From Bacteroides faecium (lineage in GTDB: Bacteria; Bacteroidota; Bacteroidia; Bacteroidales; Bacteroidaceae), in assembly GCF_012113595.1 (NCBI RefSeq), contig NZ_CP050831.1, positions 2,666,001 through 2,730,000 of the forward strand: a stretch of 64,000 nt of DNA, in the 5' to 3' direction. Under the pieces are notes generated by a model that had not been told where the DNA came from, ran no database searches, and saw nothing but the letters and a program-made list of their open reading frames with translations. The translations under genes were made by a program, and so were the position numbers. Shown piece by piece: positions 52,189 through 60,858 of the stretch; position 1 is the stretch's first letter; each line of letters opens with the position of its first letter.

Positions 52189-52593
52189 ATGAAAGCATTA
52201 TTACCTGTATATTGTCGTCCTTTGGGATATGTAATCCTGTTGCTGGCTCTGTTCATACCTTTTATTCTGGTGATGCGGGGGATGGTGACCGATAGTAATC
52301 TGTTATTTTATAAGGAATGTACAAAATTGCTGATGATGGCGGGATGCTTGTTGATAATCTTTGCGTTGAGCAAGGAGGAGAGCCGCGAAACGGAACGAAT
52401 CCGTAATTCGGCTGTTCGTAATGCCATTGTCCTGACTTTTCTCTTCGTTTTCGGAGGAATGTTGTGGCGCGTCATACAAGGAGATGTGATTAACGTGGAT
52501 ACTTCCTCTTTTCTTACTTTCTTGATATTTAATGTGCTTTGTGTAGAGTTTGGTCTGAAAAAAGCGCTTGTTGATCGGTTCTTTAAAAGATAA
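52189..52593 (+). CDS. Small integral membrane protein of unknown function
   Basis: A 134-residue protein that I do not recognise. Four hydrophobic stretches (about residues 12-30, 45-60, 81-99 and 108-124) suggest four membrane spans, with a charged loop (SKEESRETERIRNS) between the second and third. The ATG at 52189 is used because it follows a -7 box by 29 bp. A longer frame from 52126 would start upstream of the promoter. It is followed by a separate outer-membrane receptor gene. Confidence 0.7.
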   Translation: MKALLPVYCRPLGYVILLLALFIPFILVMRGMVTDSNLLFYKECTKLLMMAGCLLIIFALSKEESRETERIRNSAVRNAIVLTFLFVFGGMLWRVIQGDVINVDTSSFLTFLIFNVLCVEFGLKKALVDRFFKR

Positions 52594-52676
52594 TTTTCTT
52601 TCCAATTAAACCTTTTGCGGTTCTATTTGTCAAAGAGACATTGTTATTGCTACTAATATAATCGTAAATTAGGTAA

Positions 52677-55598
52677 ATGAAAAGATTTTCTGCAGGGTTG
52701 GTGTTGATGTTGCTATGCACCTTCTCAATTTTCGCACAGAATAAGGTGATTACCGTTTCGGGACGTGTTGTGGAATCTGACTCAAAGGAACCCGCGGCAC
52801 AGGCTACTGTCCAATTGTTGTCATTGCCCGATAGTGCTTATGCTGCTGGTATAGCCAGCAGTAATCAAGGTTGGTTTACTCTCCCTAAAGTGAAAGCCGG
52901 GAAATATGTGTTGAAGGTTTCCTATATCGGCTTCCGTACTAAACTTGTACCGGTTCAACTGGCTGCCAATGCACCCGACAAAAAGTTGGGAACGATCACG
53001 TTGGAACCGGATGCTGTTATGCTGAAAGAAGCGGTGATTACTGCTGAGGCTCCGCAAGTGGTAGTGAAGGAAGATACATTAGAATATAACTCGGCTGCTT
53101 ATCGCACTCCCGAAGGCGCCATGCTCGAAGAACTAGTAAAGAAACTTCCGGGAGCGGAGATTGACGATGACGGTAATGTCAAAATCAACGGTAAGGAAGT
53201 GAAGAAGATTATGGTGGACGGTAAGGAATTCTTTGGCGGTGACGTGAAAACAGGATTGAAGAATCTGCCAGTCAATATGATTGATAAACTGAAAACGTAT
53301 GATAAGAAATCGGACTTGGCTCGCGTCACCGGAATAGATGATGGGGAAGAGGAAACTGTTCTCGATCTGAAAGTGAAAAAAGGAATGAATCAAGGTTGGT
53401 TTGGTAATGCAAGTGTTGCCGGTGGTACGGAAGACCGCTATGGAAGCAACTTGATGCTGAACCGGTTTGTCGATAATAGCCAGTTCTCTTTGATTGGTTC
53501 GGCCAATAACGTGAACGACCAGGGATTTTCCGGTGGCGGCGGACCGCGTTTCAGGAATAGCAATGGGCTGACTGCTACCAAGATGATTGGAGCTAACTTT
53601 GCCACTCAGACAGAGAAGTTAGAGTTAGGTGGTAGTGCCCGCTATAATTATAGCGACCGCGATGCAATATCTACAAACTATTCGGAACGTTTCTTGACGA
53701 ATGGAAGTTCTTTCTCTAATTCAAATAATAAAAACCGTAATAAGAATACGAACTTTAATGCCGATTTCCGCCTGGAATGGAAACCGGATACGCTGACTAA
53801 TATCATTTTCCGACCGAATGTTTCTTATGGAAAGTCTAAAGGGTATTCTATTTCCGAATCGGGGACTTTTGATAGTGATCCGTTCAATCTGGTGTCCAAT
53901 CCAAATGATTTCTTGAATAAGATTCAGTGGGGAAGTACGGATGATCCATTAAAAGATATTCGTGTCAATGCCAGCAACAGTGAGTCTGCATCTGAAAGTG
54001 ACAACCTGTCTGCTAATGCTTCTTTACAAGTGAACAGAAGATTGAATAATCAAGGAAGAAATATAACTTTCCGTGGTACGTTTGGTTATGGGGATAATGA
54101 CAGTGAGTCGTTTAGTGAGTCGTTGACACGTTATTTCGATAAAGCGTCAGAAAAGAAGGATGATGAACGTAAGCAGTATATCACTTCTCCGACCAAGAGC
54201 TACGATTATACGGCAGAATTAACTTATAATGAACCGATTGCGAAAGCTACTTTCTTGCAGTTCCGTTATAAATTCCAGTATAAATATAGTGAGAGTGATA
54301 AAAGTACATACAGCCTGATTCCTGAAACTGAAAAAGATCAAGATTGGTTCTGGAATTTTGGCGACGAGCTGCCTGAGGGCTACGAAGCTAATAAGGATAT
54401 GAATTTGAGTAAATATGCTCAGTATAAATATTACAACCATGATATCAATGCAGGGCTTAATATTATCCGCGAGAAGTATAGATTGAACTTTGGAATGTCA
54501 TTGCAACCACAGAACACCAGGTTGGATTATAAGAAAGCGGAAATAGATACAGTCGTGAAAAGAAATGTGTTTAATTTTGCTCCTAACGTTGATTTCCGTT
54601 ATCGGTTCTCTAAAGTGAGCCAGTTACGCTTTACGTATCGGGGACGTGCAGGTCAGCCAAGCATGGAAAACCTGTTGGATGTGACCGATGACTCCAATCC
54701 GCTGAGAATCACTAAAGGTAATCCGGGATTGAAACCTTCTTTCACTCATTCTATGCGGTTGTTCTATAATACCTACAATGCTGATAAACAGCGAGGAATG
54801 ATGGCACATGCCAACTTTAATATGACTCAAAATAAAATCACTAATGCTACCAATTATAATCAGACTACCGGTGGAACAATCTCACAGCCGGAGAATATTA
54901 ATGGTTACTGGACTGCAATGGGTATGTTTGGGTTTAATACAGCTTTGAAAGACAAGCGTTTCACTATCAATTCTTTTTCACGTGCCAACTATACAAATGA
55001 TGTGTCTTTCCTTTATAACGACGACACCCAAGTGAATGATAAGAATACAAGCACATCACTGACCTTAGCAGAGAATCTGAATGGAACGTTCCGTAATGAT
55101 TGGTTTGAGTTTTCTGTCAATGGTTCAATCAACTATAACTTTGAACGTAATAAGTTGAACCCGAACACTAATCAGGAACCTTATACTTTCGGGTATGGTG
55201 CAAGTACCAATGTCTCTTTGCCCTGGAGCATGACACTGTCTACCAATATAACGAATAATTCACGTCGTGGTTACCGTGATGCCAGTATGAATAGAAACGA
55301 ACTTATCTGGAATGCCCAAATTGCCCAGAACTTCCTGAAGGGAAATGCTGCGACAATCAGCTTTGAAGTATATGACATCTTGAGACAGCAATCTAATATC
55401 AGTCGTTCACTGACTGACGGTATGCGTTCCGTTTCGGAATATAACGGAGTCAACAGCTATTGTATGCTTCGCTTCTCTTACCGTCTGAATGTCTTCGGAA
55501 ATAAGGAAGCGCGTGGAAATATGCGGCACGGCGGTTTTGATGGTGGTGGTCATCGTGGTCCGCGTGGTGGTGGCCCAACCCGTATGATGCGTTTTTAA
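52677..55598 (+). CDS. TonB-dependent-receptor-like outer-membrane beta-barrel protein
   Basis: A 973-residue outer-membrane protein. A signal peptide ends at SIFAQ (about 21). A carboxypeptidase-regulatory-like domain (about 25-105, VSGRVVESDSKEPAAQATV) leads into a plug-like region with LEELVKKLPGAEIDDDGNV and MVDGKEFFGGD. A long barrel of the OMP_b-brl_3 type ends in MLRFSYRLNVFG. A Gly/Arg/His-rich tail (GGFDGGGHRGPRGGG) follows the last strand. It has no SusD partner, so it is not a classical glycan importer. The substrate is unknown, and peptide or metal uptake has been suggested for relatives. A terminator follows. Confidence 0.88.
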   Translation: MKRFSAGLVLMLLCTFSIFAQNKVITVSGRVVESDSKEPAAQATVQLLSLPDSAYAAGIASSNQGWFTLPKVKAGKYVLKVSYIGFRTKLVPVQLAANAPDKKLGTITLEPDAVMLKEAVITAEAPQVVVKEDTLEYNSAAYRTPEGAMLEELVKKLPGAEIDDDGNVKINGKEVKKIMVDGKEFFGGDVKTGLKNLPVNMIDKLKTYDKKSDLARVTGIDDGEEETVLDLKVKKGMNQGWFGNASVAGGTEDRYGSNLMLNRFVDNSQFSLIGSANNVNDQGFSGGGGPRFRNSNGLTATKMIGANFATQTEKLELGGSARYNYSDRDAISTNYSERFLTNGSSFSNSNNKNRNKNTNFNADFRLEWKPDTLTNIIFRPNVSYGKSKGYSISESGTFDSDPFNLVSNPNDFLNKIQWGSTDDPLKDIRVNASNSESASESDNLSANASLQVNRRLNNQGRNITFRGTFGYGDNDSESFSESLTRYFDKASEKKDDERKQYITSPTKSYDYTAELTYNEPIAKATFLQFRYKFQYKYSESDKSTYSLIPETEKDQDWFWNFGDELPEGYEANKDMNLSKYAQYKYYNHDINAGLNIIREKYRLNFGMSLQPQNTRLDYKKAEIDTVVKRNVFNFAPNVDFRYRFSKVSQLRFTYRGRAGQPSMENLLDVTDDSNPLRITKGNPGLKPSFTHSMRLFYNTYNADKQRGMMAHANFNMTQNKITNATNYNQTTGGTISQPENINGYWTAMGMFGFNTALKDKRFTINSFSRANYTNDVSFLYNDDTQVNDKNTSTSLTLAENLNGTFRNDWFEFSVNGSINYNFERNKLNPNTNQEPYTFGYGASTNVSLPWSMTLSTNITNNSRRGYRDASMNRNELIWNAQIAQNFLKGNAATISFEVYDILRQQSNISRSLTDGMRSVSEYNGVNSYCMLRFSYRLNVFGNKEARGNMRHGGFDGGGHRGPRGGGPTRMMRF

Positions 55599-55624
55599 GA
55601 GTAAGTAAATTATTATAAAATAAG

Positions 55625-55667
55625 AAGTCCCGGTACAACGACTGATAGTTGTCACCGGGACTTTTTT
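55625..55667 (+). terminator. Terminator after the receptor gene
   Basis: AAGTCCCGGT (55625-55634) pairs with 55654-55663, with an inner ACAAC/GTTGT stem. A run of six T follows at 55662-55667. The T-run also forms the -33 TTTG of the cls promoter. Confidence 0.88.
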
Positions 55668-55695
55668 GTTTATCCGATAATTTACTCTATATTTG
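55665..55695 (+). promoter_or_regulatory. Promoter of the cardiolipin synthase gene
   Basis: TTTG at 55665-55668 and TATATTTG at 55688-55695 are 19 bp apart, a near-ideal match. Transcription would begin near 55703, about 24 bp before the ATG. The -33 element is inside the T-tract of the preceding terminator. Confidence 0.75.
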
Positions 55696-55726
55696 TTGTT
55701 TAGTATCCATTTAAAAGGAGATTCTC

Positions 55727-57166
55727 ATGATTGATTGGAACTATATACTCAGCCAGATAGCAACGGTGGCTTTTGATATCCTCTATTTCGGAGCCATTAT
55801 TGGTACGATTGTCATTATCATTCTTGACAACCGGAATCCTGTTAAAACTATGGCATGGATACTGATATTACTCTTTCTTCCTATCGTAGGCCTTGTCTTC
55901 TATTTCTTCTTTGGTCGAAGCCAACGTCGCGAACGTATTATCGGTCAGAAGAGCTACGACCGTTTGCTCAAGAAGCCGATGGCGGAATATCTGGCACAGG
56001 ATTGTTCTGAAGTCCAATATGAATATTCCCGTCTTATCCAACTGTTTCAGCATACCAATCAGGCATTTCCTTTTGAAGGAAATCGGGTAGCTGTCTATAC
56101 CGAAGGTTATACGAAACTGCAATCATTATTGCGTGAACTCCAGAAAGCGAAACAACATATCCACATGGAATATTATATCTTTGAGGATGATGCTATCGGA
56201 CGTCTGGTCAGGGATGTATTGATTGAAAAGGCTTCTCAGGGAGTTGAAGTGCGAGTGATTTACGACGATGTAGGATGCTGGCATGTTCCCAATCGTTTTT
56301 TTGAAGAAATGCGTAATGCAGGTATTGAGGTGCGCAGCTTCCTGAAGGTGCGCTTTCCTTTATTTACCAGTAGGGTGAATTACCGGAATCATAGAAAGAT
56401 TGTCGTTATTGACGGGTGTGTAGGCTTTGTGGGTGGAATGAATCTCGCGGAACGTTATATGCGTGGTTTCTCCTGGGGGATTTGGCGTGATACACATATC
56501 ATGCTGGAAGGCAAAGCTGTGCATGGTTTACAAACAGCCTTCCTGCTCGATTGGTACTTCGTAGACCGTACGCTGATTACAGCTTCCCGTTATTTTCCAA
56601 AGATTGACTCTTGTGGTAGCTCGTTGGTGCAGATTGTCACCAGTGAACCTATCGGACCTTGGAAGGAAATAATGCAGGGACTGACCGTAGCGATTACCAA
56701 TGCAAAGAAATATTTCTATATGCAGACCCCCTATTTCTTGCCGACAGAGCAAATACTGGCTGCTATGCAGACAGCGGCTTTGTCCGGGGTGGATATACGC
56801 CTGATGTTGCCGGAACGTGCCGACAACTGGATTACCCATCTTGGCTCACGCTCCTATTTGGCAGATGTGATGCAGGCAGGTGTGAAAGTCTATTTCTATA
56901 AGAAAGGTTTTTTGCATTCCAAACTCATGGTTTCGGATGATTTACTCTCTACCGTCGGTTCTACTAATATAGACTTCCGTAGCTTTGAGCATAATTTTGA
57001 AGTGAATGCTTTTATGTATGATGTAAACACTGCACTCGAAATGAAAGAAATATTCCTTCAAGACCAACGTGAGAGTACACAGATATTCTTGAAGAACTGG
57101 GTAAGACGTTCGTGGAGACAAAAGGCAGCGGAGTCTATTGTACGTTTATTAGCCCCGCTACTTTAA
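55727..57166 (+). CDS. cls: Cardiolipin synthase
   Basis: A 479-residue membrane enzyme. Two N-terminal spans (about 15-60, with DNRNPVKTMAWILILLFLP) precede two phospholipase-D repeats. The first HKD motif is NHRKIVVIDG followed by GFVGGMN. The second is LHSKLMVSDD followed by GSTNIDFRSF. It condenses two phosphatidylglycerol molecules, or a related pair, into cardiolipin at the inner membrane. Both HKD motifs are intact. Phosphatidylserine synthase activity is not suggested, because the membrane spans are of the Cls type. Confidence 0.95.
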   Translation: MIDWNYILSQIATVAFDILYFGAIIGTIVIIILDNRNPVKTMAWILILLFLPIVGLVFYFFFGRSQRRERIIGQKSYDRLLKKPMAEYLAQDCSEVQYEYSRLIQLFQHTNQAFPFEGNRVAVYTEGYTKLQSLLRELQKAKQHIHMEYYIFEDDAIGRLVRDVLIEKASQGVEVRVIYDDVGCWHVPNRFFEEMRNAGIEVRSFLKVRFPLFTSRVNYRNHRKIVVIDGCVGFVGGMNLAERYMRGFSWGIWRDTHIMLEGKAVHGLQTAFLLDWYFVDRTLITASRYFPKIDSCGSSLVQIVTSEPIGPWKEIMQGLTVAITNAKKYFYMQTPYFLPTEQILAAMQTAALSGVDIRLMLPERADNWITHLGSRSYLADVMQAGVKVYFYKKGFLHSKLMVSDDLLSTVGSTNIDFRSFEHNFEVNAFMYDVNTALEMKEIFLQDQRESTQIFLKNWVRRSWRQKAAESIVRLLAPLL

Positions 57167-57192
57167 TTAATACTTGATAGGTTTAACCGGCT

Positions 57193-57726
57193 TTACCGGA
57201 AAAGGGAGAAGTTTACACTTCCATATATTCTTCTTTCGATGAAGTGCGGATTCTCTTCGAAGTTATTGTCTTTCCCGTGTTCCAGTACAAATAATCCCCC
57301 TTCTTTGAGGAGATTGTTCTGGAAAATAAGTTCTGGTATTGTTTCCAACTCTTTTAAAGCGTAAGGCGGGTCGGCAAAGATAAAGTCGAACTGTTCGCGG
57401 CTACTCTTGATAAACTTGAATACATCACCCCGTATCGGCAGGCACTTGTCTGTCTGCACCTCTTTCATGATTTTTGCAATGAATGAGTGGTGCGCAGGCT
57501 CTTTTTCAATGCTGATAACGCGGTCGCATCCCCGGGAAACGAGTTCGATGCTTATGCTTCCGGTTCCGGCAAATAAGTCAAGTGCAGTTATTCCTTCCTC
57601 AAAATCAATGTAGTTATTGAGTACGTTAAACAGATTCTCTTTGGCGAAATCTGTTGTGGGACGTGCTTTAAATGTTCGTGGCACGTCAAATCTTCTTCGT
57701 TTGTATATACCGCTGATTACTCGCAT
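57193..57726 (-). CDS. rsmD: 16S rRNA (guanine966-N2)-methyltransferase
   Basis: A 177-residue Rossmann methyltransferase. The N-terminal part has MRVISGIYKRRRF and RPTTDFAKENLFNVL. The SAM loop is ALDLFAGTGSISIE and the catalytic motif is FADPPY, as in N2-guanine and N6-adenine enzymes. It methylates G966 of 16S rRNA. The start overlaps the end of the DUF3822 gene by 10 bp, so the two are translated from one message. Confidence 0.95.
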   Translation of the reverse strand: MRVISGIYKRRRFDVPRTFKARPTTDFAKENLFNVLNNYIDFEEGITALDLFAGTGSISIELVSRGCDRVISIEKEPAHHSFIAKIMKEVQTDKCLPIRGDVFKFIKSSREQFDFIFADPPYALKELETIPELIFQNNLLKEGGLFVLEHGKDNNFEENPHFIERRIYGSVNFSLFR

Positions 57727-58487
57727 GTTAATAAGGCTTGCATGTCAATATTAGTAGCAGGATTCATAATGAATACCTGCAAGATAAACTTTTTCAGTTC
57801 GTTCATCAGGATTTCTTTGTCCGGGAGTGTTCCGGTGAGGTGCAGTTCATCCCGTTCCTGATTGAACTCCAGTTGCTTCCAGGCATACAGCAGATAGTAG
57901 ATACGGTCTTCTGTGTGCGTACATTCAAAGGAGTTGGCAAGAAGGAGATGCCCCCGTTCAAAACAATAGATGTCGATTCCTTCCTGACGTACGGAAGCGT
58001 AGATCTTTTTGCTGTTTCCCAATCTGCTTTTGACAGAGAAATAGTCAATGAGCGGGGTGGATTGGGAATAGAAACGTGCTTCGGGATACTGCTCCTTTAG
58101 AAACGTGCAGGCACTTTTGTCTATACCAAAGATGACGGCCACATTATTCTTCTGTAGAATATTGAAAGCCACTGTTTCGTTCTCCCGTTTCTGATGATTG
58201 TGATAAAATAAAAGCTCCGCCTGCTCCTCTTCAAACAAATCCAATGGGACAATCGTAAAACGTTTGCCCGCCATCATGATATTCACCCGTTTGTAGGGAT
58301 GGCTTAAGAAGTCCGATTCGTGAAAGACGGTTTTCAAATTGGCTGTGAGGGATAGAGAGGGCTCTATCTCTTTCTCTATGATTGACAGAGAGTCGTCGTG
58401 AATCGGGTTATAGATAGAAAAAGAAAATCCATCCGTACTAAGACGGATGGATAAAGTATATTGTTTTGATTTAGTAAAATCAATCAT
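57717..58487 (-). CDS. DUF3822 family protein
   Basis: A 256-residue protein of a Bacteroidota family without a proved role. The alternation of short strands (YTLSIRLSTDGFSFSIYN, VAVIFGIDKS, KIYASVRQEGIDIYCFERG) is what one would expect of an actin-like ATPase (ASKHA) fold such as PilM. No clear nucleotide-binding motif is seen, so this is only a suggestion. It starts at the stop codon of the pilin-like gene (TAATG overlap) and overlaps rsmD. That firm linkage to rsmD is the main contextual clue. Confidence 0.8.
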   Translation of the reverse strand: MIDFTKSKQYTLSIRLSTDGFSFSIYNPIHDDSLSIIEKEIEPSLSLTANLKTVFHESDFLSHPYKRVNIMMAGKRFTIVPLDLFEEEQAELLFYHNHQKRENETVAFNILQKNNVAVIFGIDKSACTFLKEQYPEARFYSQSTPLIDYFSVKSRLGNSKKIYASVRQEGIDIYCFERGHLLLANSFECTHTEDRIYYLLYAWKQLEFNQERDELHLTGTLPDKEILMNELKKFILQVFIMNPATNIDMQALLTCE

Positions 58488-59173
58488 TATTCCCAGTTAC
58501 CAGCACCATTGTTCGGAGTGTCGATAGAACCTACCATCAAACCGCAGTATCTACCCAGTTTGCTCTGAACATCTTTTAAGTTAATGATTTCCTGTTTGTC
58601 AAGTCCGCCCAGATAAGTTTCATATGGAGCTTTTACTTCGAACAAGAATACAGGAGCTCCTGATTTAGCAGTGTCGTTCTTAACATTCATTTCAAACTGT
58701 GCACCGCTTCCGTAAGGAATGTATCTCATAGAGTCTGCATTGAATCCTTTCGGGAAAATAGTGTCCATAACGGCTACCCACATGGTGTCGCGTTTGAAGT
58801 TTTCAAGTCCCCATTTCTTAACTTCGTCATACTTGCCTGTCTTCTTCGCTTTTTCGATGATAGACATAGCTTTCTTTTCTGTCAAACCGTCTTCCAGTTG
58901 CTTGTCTGTCAACTGTCCCATTTTCATAACGAACGGCAACTTCTGATTCTTAACGAAATCAATCAGTGTGTCGAATTTGTCTGTGTACATTCCGTGGTGA
59001 AGCGTGCGGTATTCCTGCTGTGCTTTACGGATGTCAATCAAACGGGCAATGACTGCTTTTTCTCTGTCTTTTTTTGCGTTTTCAAAATTGATAGGACCCA
59101 TAATGCTGTTGTAGCAGATGTAAATCAGTGCAGCAGCACAGAGCACCAATACAATATTAAATACTGTTTTCAT
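58487..59173 (-). CDS. Membrane-anchored protein with pilin-like N terminus
   Basis: A 228-residue protein I cannot name. One hydrophobic helix at residues 4-22 (VFNIVLVLCAAALIYICY) is followed by an amphipathic helix (AVIARLIDIRKAQQEYRTL) and HGMYTDKFDTLIDFVK. That layout is shared with type IV pilin-like and pseudopilin proteins, but a canonical prepilin peptidase site (Gly before the hydrophobic helix) is absent. The C-terminal part is globular and mixed. It heads a three-gene unit with DUF3822 and rsmD, and a -7 box lies at 59209-59216. Confidence 0.65.
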   Translation of the reverse strand: MKTVFNIVLVLCAAALIYICYNSIMGPINFENAKKDREKAVIARLIDIRKAQQEYRTLHHGMYTDKFDTLIDFVKNQKLPFVMKMGQLTDKQLEDGLTEKKAMSIIEKAKKTGKYDEVKKWGLENFKRDTMWVAVMDTIFPKGFNADSMRYIPYGSGAQFEMNVKNDTAKSGAPVFLFEVKAPYETYLGGLDKQEIINLKDVQSKLGRYCGLMVGSIDTPNNGAGNWE

Positions 59174-59208
59174 GATAAATTATGTTTTTAGTTGTTATAT
59201 TCGCATCG

Positions 59209-59216
59209 CAAAAATA
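59209..59216 (-). promoter_or_regulatory. -7 box of the pilin-like/DUF3822/rsmD unit
   Basis: On the minus strand TATTTTTG matches TAnnTTTG, 36 bp before the ATG at 59173. A TTG lies about 27 bp further upstream, longer than normal. Confidence 0.45.
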
Positions 59217-59268
59217 GAATAAATAAATTTAAATACGATAGTTCAAGGAACTTTTTTCTCGTACAAAA

Positions 59269-60687
59269 ATGATAAATAACTATTTAGAAAGGCAAATTAA
59301 GGAAAATTTTCCTTACCAACCAACTTTAGAGCAGGAAATTGCTGTAAAATCTCTTTCAGAGTTTCTTCTGTCTACTTCGGCGGACGAAGTTTTTGTCCTC
59401 AGAGGTTACGCCGGTACAGGTAAAACATCTCTTGTAGGAGCATTGGTGAAAACGATGGACCAGTTGCAACAAAAATCTGTTTTGTTGGCTCCGACAGGTC
59501 GTGCGGCGAAAGTCTTTTCGGCGTATGCGGGACATTCGGCTTTTACTATCCATAAGAAAATATACAGACAACAGGCCTTCTCCAACGAACTGAATAACTT
59601 TTCAATCAATGACAATTTGTCTACAAATACATTGTTTATTGTCGATGAAGCTTCTATGATTTCAAATGAGGGGCTGTCCGGTAGTGTATTCGGTACAGGA
59701 CGTTTGTTGGATGACTTGGTACAGTTCGTATATTCGGGGCAGGGATGCCGTCTTTTGTTGATGGGAGATACGGCACAGCTTCCTCCGGTAGGAGAGGAGT
59801 TGAGTCCGGCACTTTTTACCGATGCATTGAGAGGCTATGGTCTTGAAGTACGTGAGGTCGATTTAACTCAGGTAGTCCGCCAAGTACAAGAGTCCGGTAT
59901 TTTATGGAATGCTACACAGTTGCGACAATTGATTGCGGAAGATGAATGTTACTCTTTACCTAAGATAAAGGTAACTGGTTTTCCCGACATAAAAGTAGTG
60001 CCGGGTACGGAATTGATTGAAGAACTAAACAATTGTTATGACCATGATGGAATGGACGAAACGATTGTAATTTGCCGTTCTAATAAACGTGCGAACCTAT
60101 ATAATAACGGAATACGTGCGCAGATTCTTTGGCGTGAAGATGAATTGAATACAGGGGATATGTTGATGGTTGCCAAGAACAACTATTACTGGACGGAAAA
60201 GTATAAGGAAATGGATTTCATTGCCAATGGTGAAATTGCTATTGTCCGTCGTGTCCGCCGTACCCGTGAAATGTACGGCTTCCGTTTTGCAGAAGTTACC
60301 CTTCGGTTTCCTGACCAGAATGATTTTGAACTGGATGCTAATTTGTTATTGGATACTTTGCATTCAGATTCGCCTGCATTACCGAAAGCGGATAATGACC
60401 GATTGTTTTATACGGTACTGGAAGACTATATAGATATTCCCAATAAGCGTGACCGGATGAAGAAGATGAAAGCTGACCCACATTATAATGCATTGCAAGT
60501 GAAGTATGCGTATGCGGTGACTTGCCATAAAGCACAGGGCGGACAGTGGCAGAATGTGTTCTTGGATCAGGGATATATGACGGACGAGTATTTGACTCCT
60601 GATTATTTCCGTTGGTTGTATACGGCGTTCACACGTGCGACGAAGACTTTGTATTTGGTGAATTATCCGAAGGAGCAGGTGGAATAG
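59269..60687 (+). CDS. RecD-like ATP-dependent DNA helicase
   Basis: A 472-residue superfamily 1 helicase. Motif I is RGYAGTGKTSLV, motif II is FIVDEASMIS, motif III is MGDTAQLPPVG, and the late motifs are TCHKAQGGQW and YTAFTRATKTLYLV (UvrD_C_2 type). It is much shorter than RecD of RecBCD and lacks the N-terminal RecD2 extension. It is therefore best called a RecD-like/AAA_30 helicase with a general DNA repair role. It is divergent from the pilin-like gene. A terminator lies downstream at 60782-60822. Confidence 0.92.
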   Translation: MINNYLERQIKENFPYQPTLEQEIAVKSLSEFLLSTSADEVFVLRGYAGTGKTSLVGALVKTMDQLQQKSVLLAPTGRAAKVFSAYAGHSAFTIHKKIYRQQAFSNELNNFSINDNLSTNTLFIVDEASMISNEGLSGSVFGTGRLLDDLVQFVYSGQGCRLLLMGDTAQLPPVGEELSPALFTDALRGYGLEVREVDLTQVVRQVQESGILWNATQLRQLIAEDECYSLPKIKVTGFPDIKVVPGTELIEELNNCYDHDGMDETIVICRSNKRANLYNNGIRAQILWREDELNTGDMLMVAKNNYYWTEKYKEMDFIANGEIAIVRRVRRTREMYGFRFAEVTLRFPDQNDFELDANLLLDTLHSDSPALPKADNDRLFYTVLEDYIDIPNKRDRMKKMKADPHYNALQVKYAYAVTCHKAQGGQWQNVFLDQGYMTDEYLTPDYFRWLYTAFTRATKTLYLVNYPKEQVE

Positions 60688-60781
60688 ATGGTTGGAATAT
60701 AAAGTATGAAATCAGTTGGTTTGAAATCAATTGGTTTCATTCTGATATTTTTTATATCAAAAGGTTCTTGTAAATGAAGTA

Positions 60782-60822
60782 CACCCTAAAAGTTTTAATT
60801 AAAACTCTTAGGGTGCTTTATT
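60782..60822. terminator. Terminator between the convergent helicase and GH18 genes
   Basis: A 15-bp stem (60782-60796 pairing with 60801-60815, one mismatch) has a four-base AATT loop. A T-rich tract follows on the plus side and A-rich sequence precedes it, so it can serve both directions. Confidence 0.85.
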
Positions 60823-60858
60823 TATGAAAATACTATAAAATAAAATCTTATAATTCTA

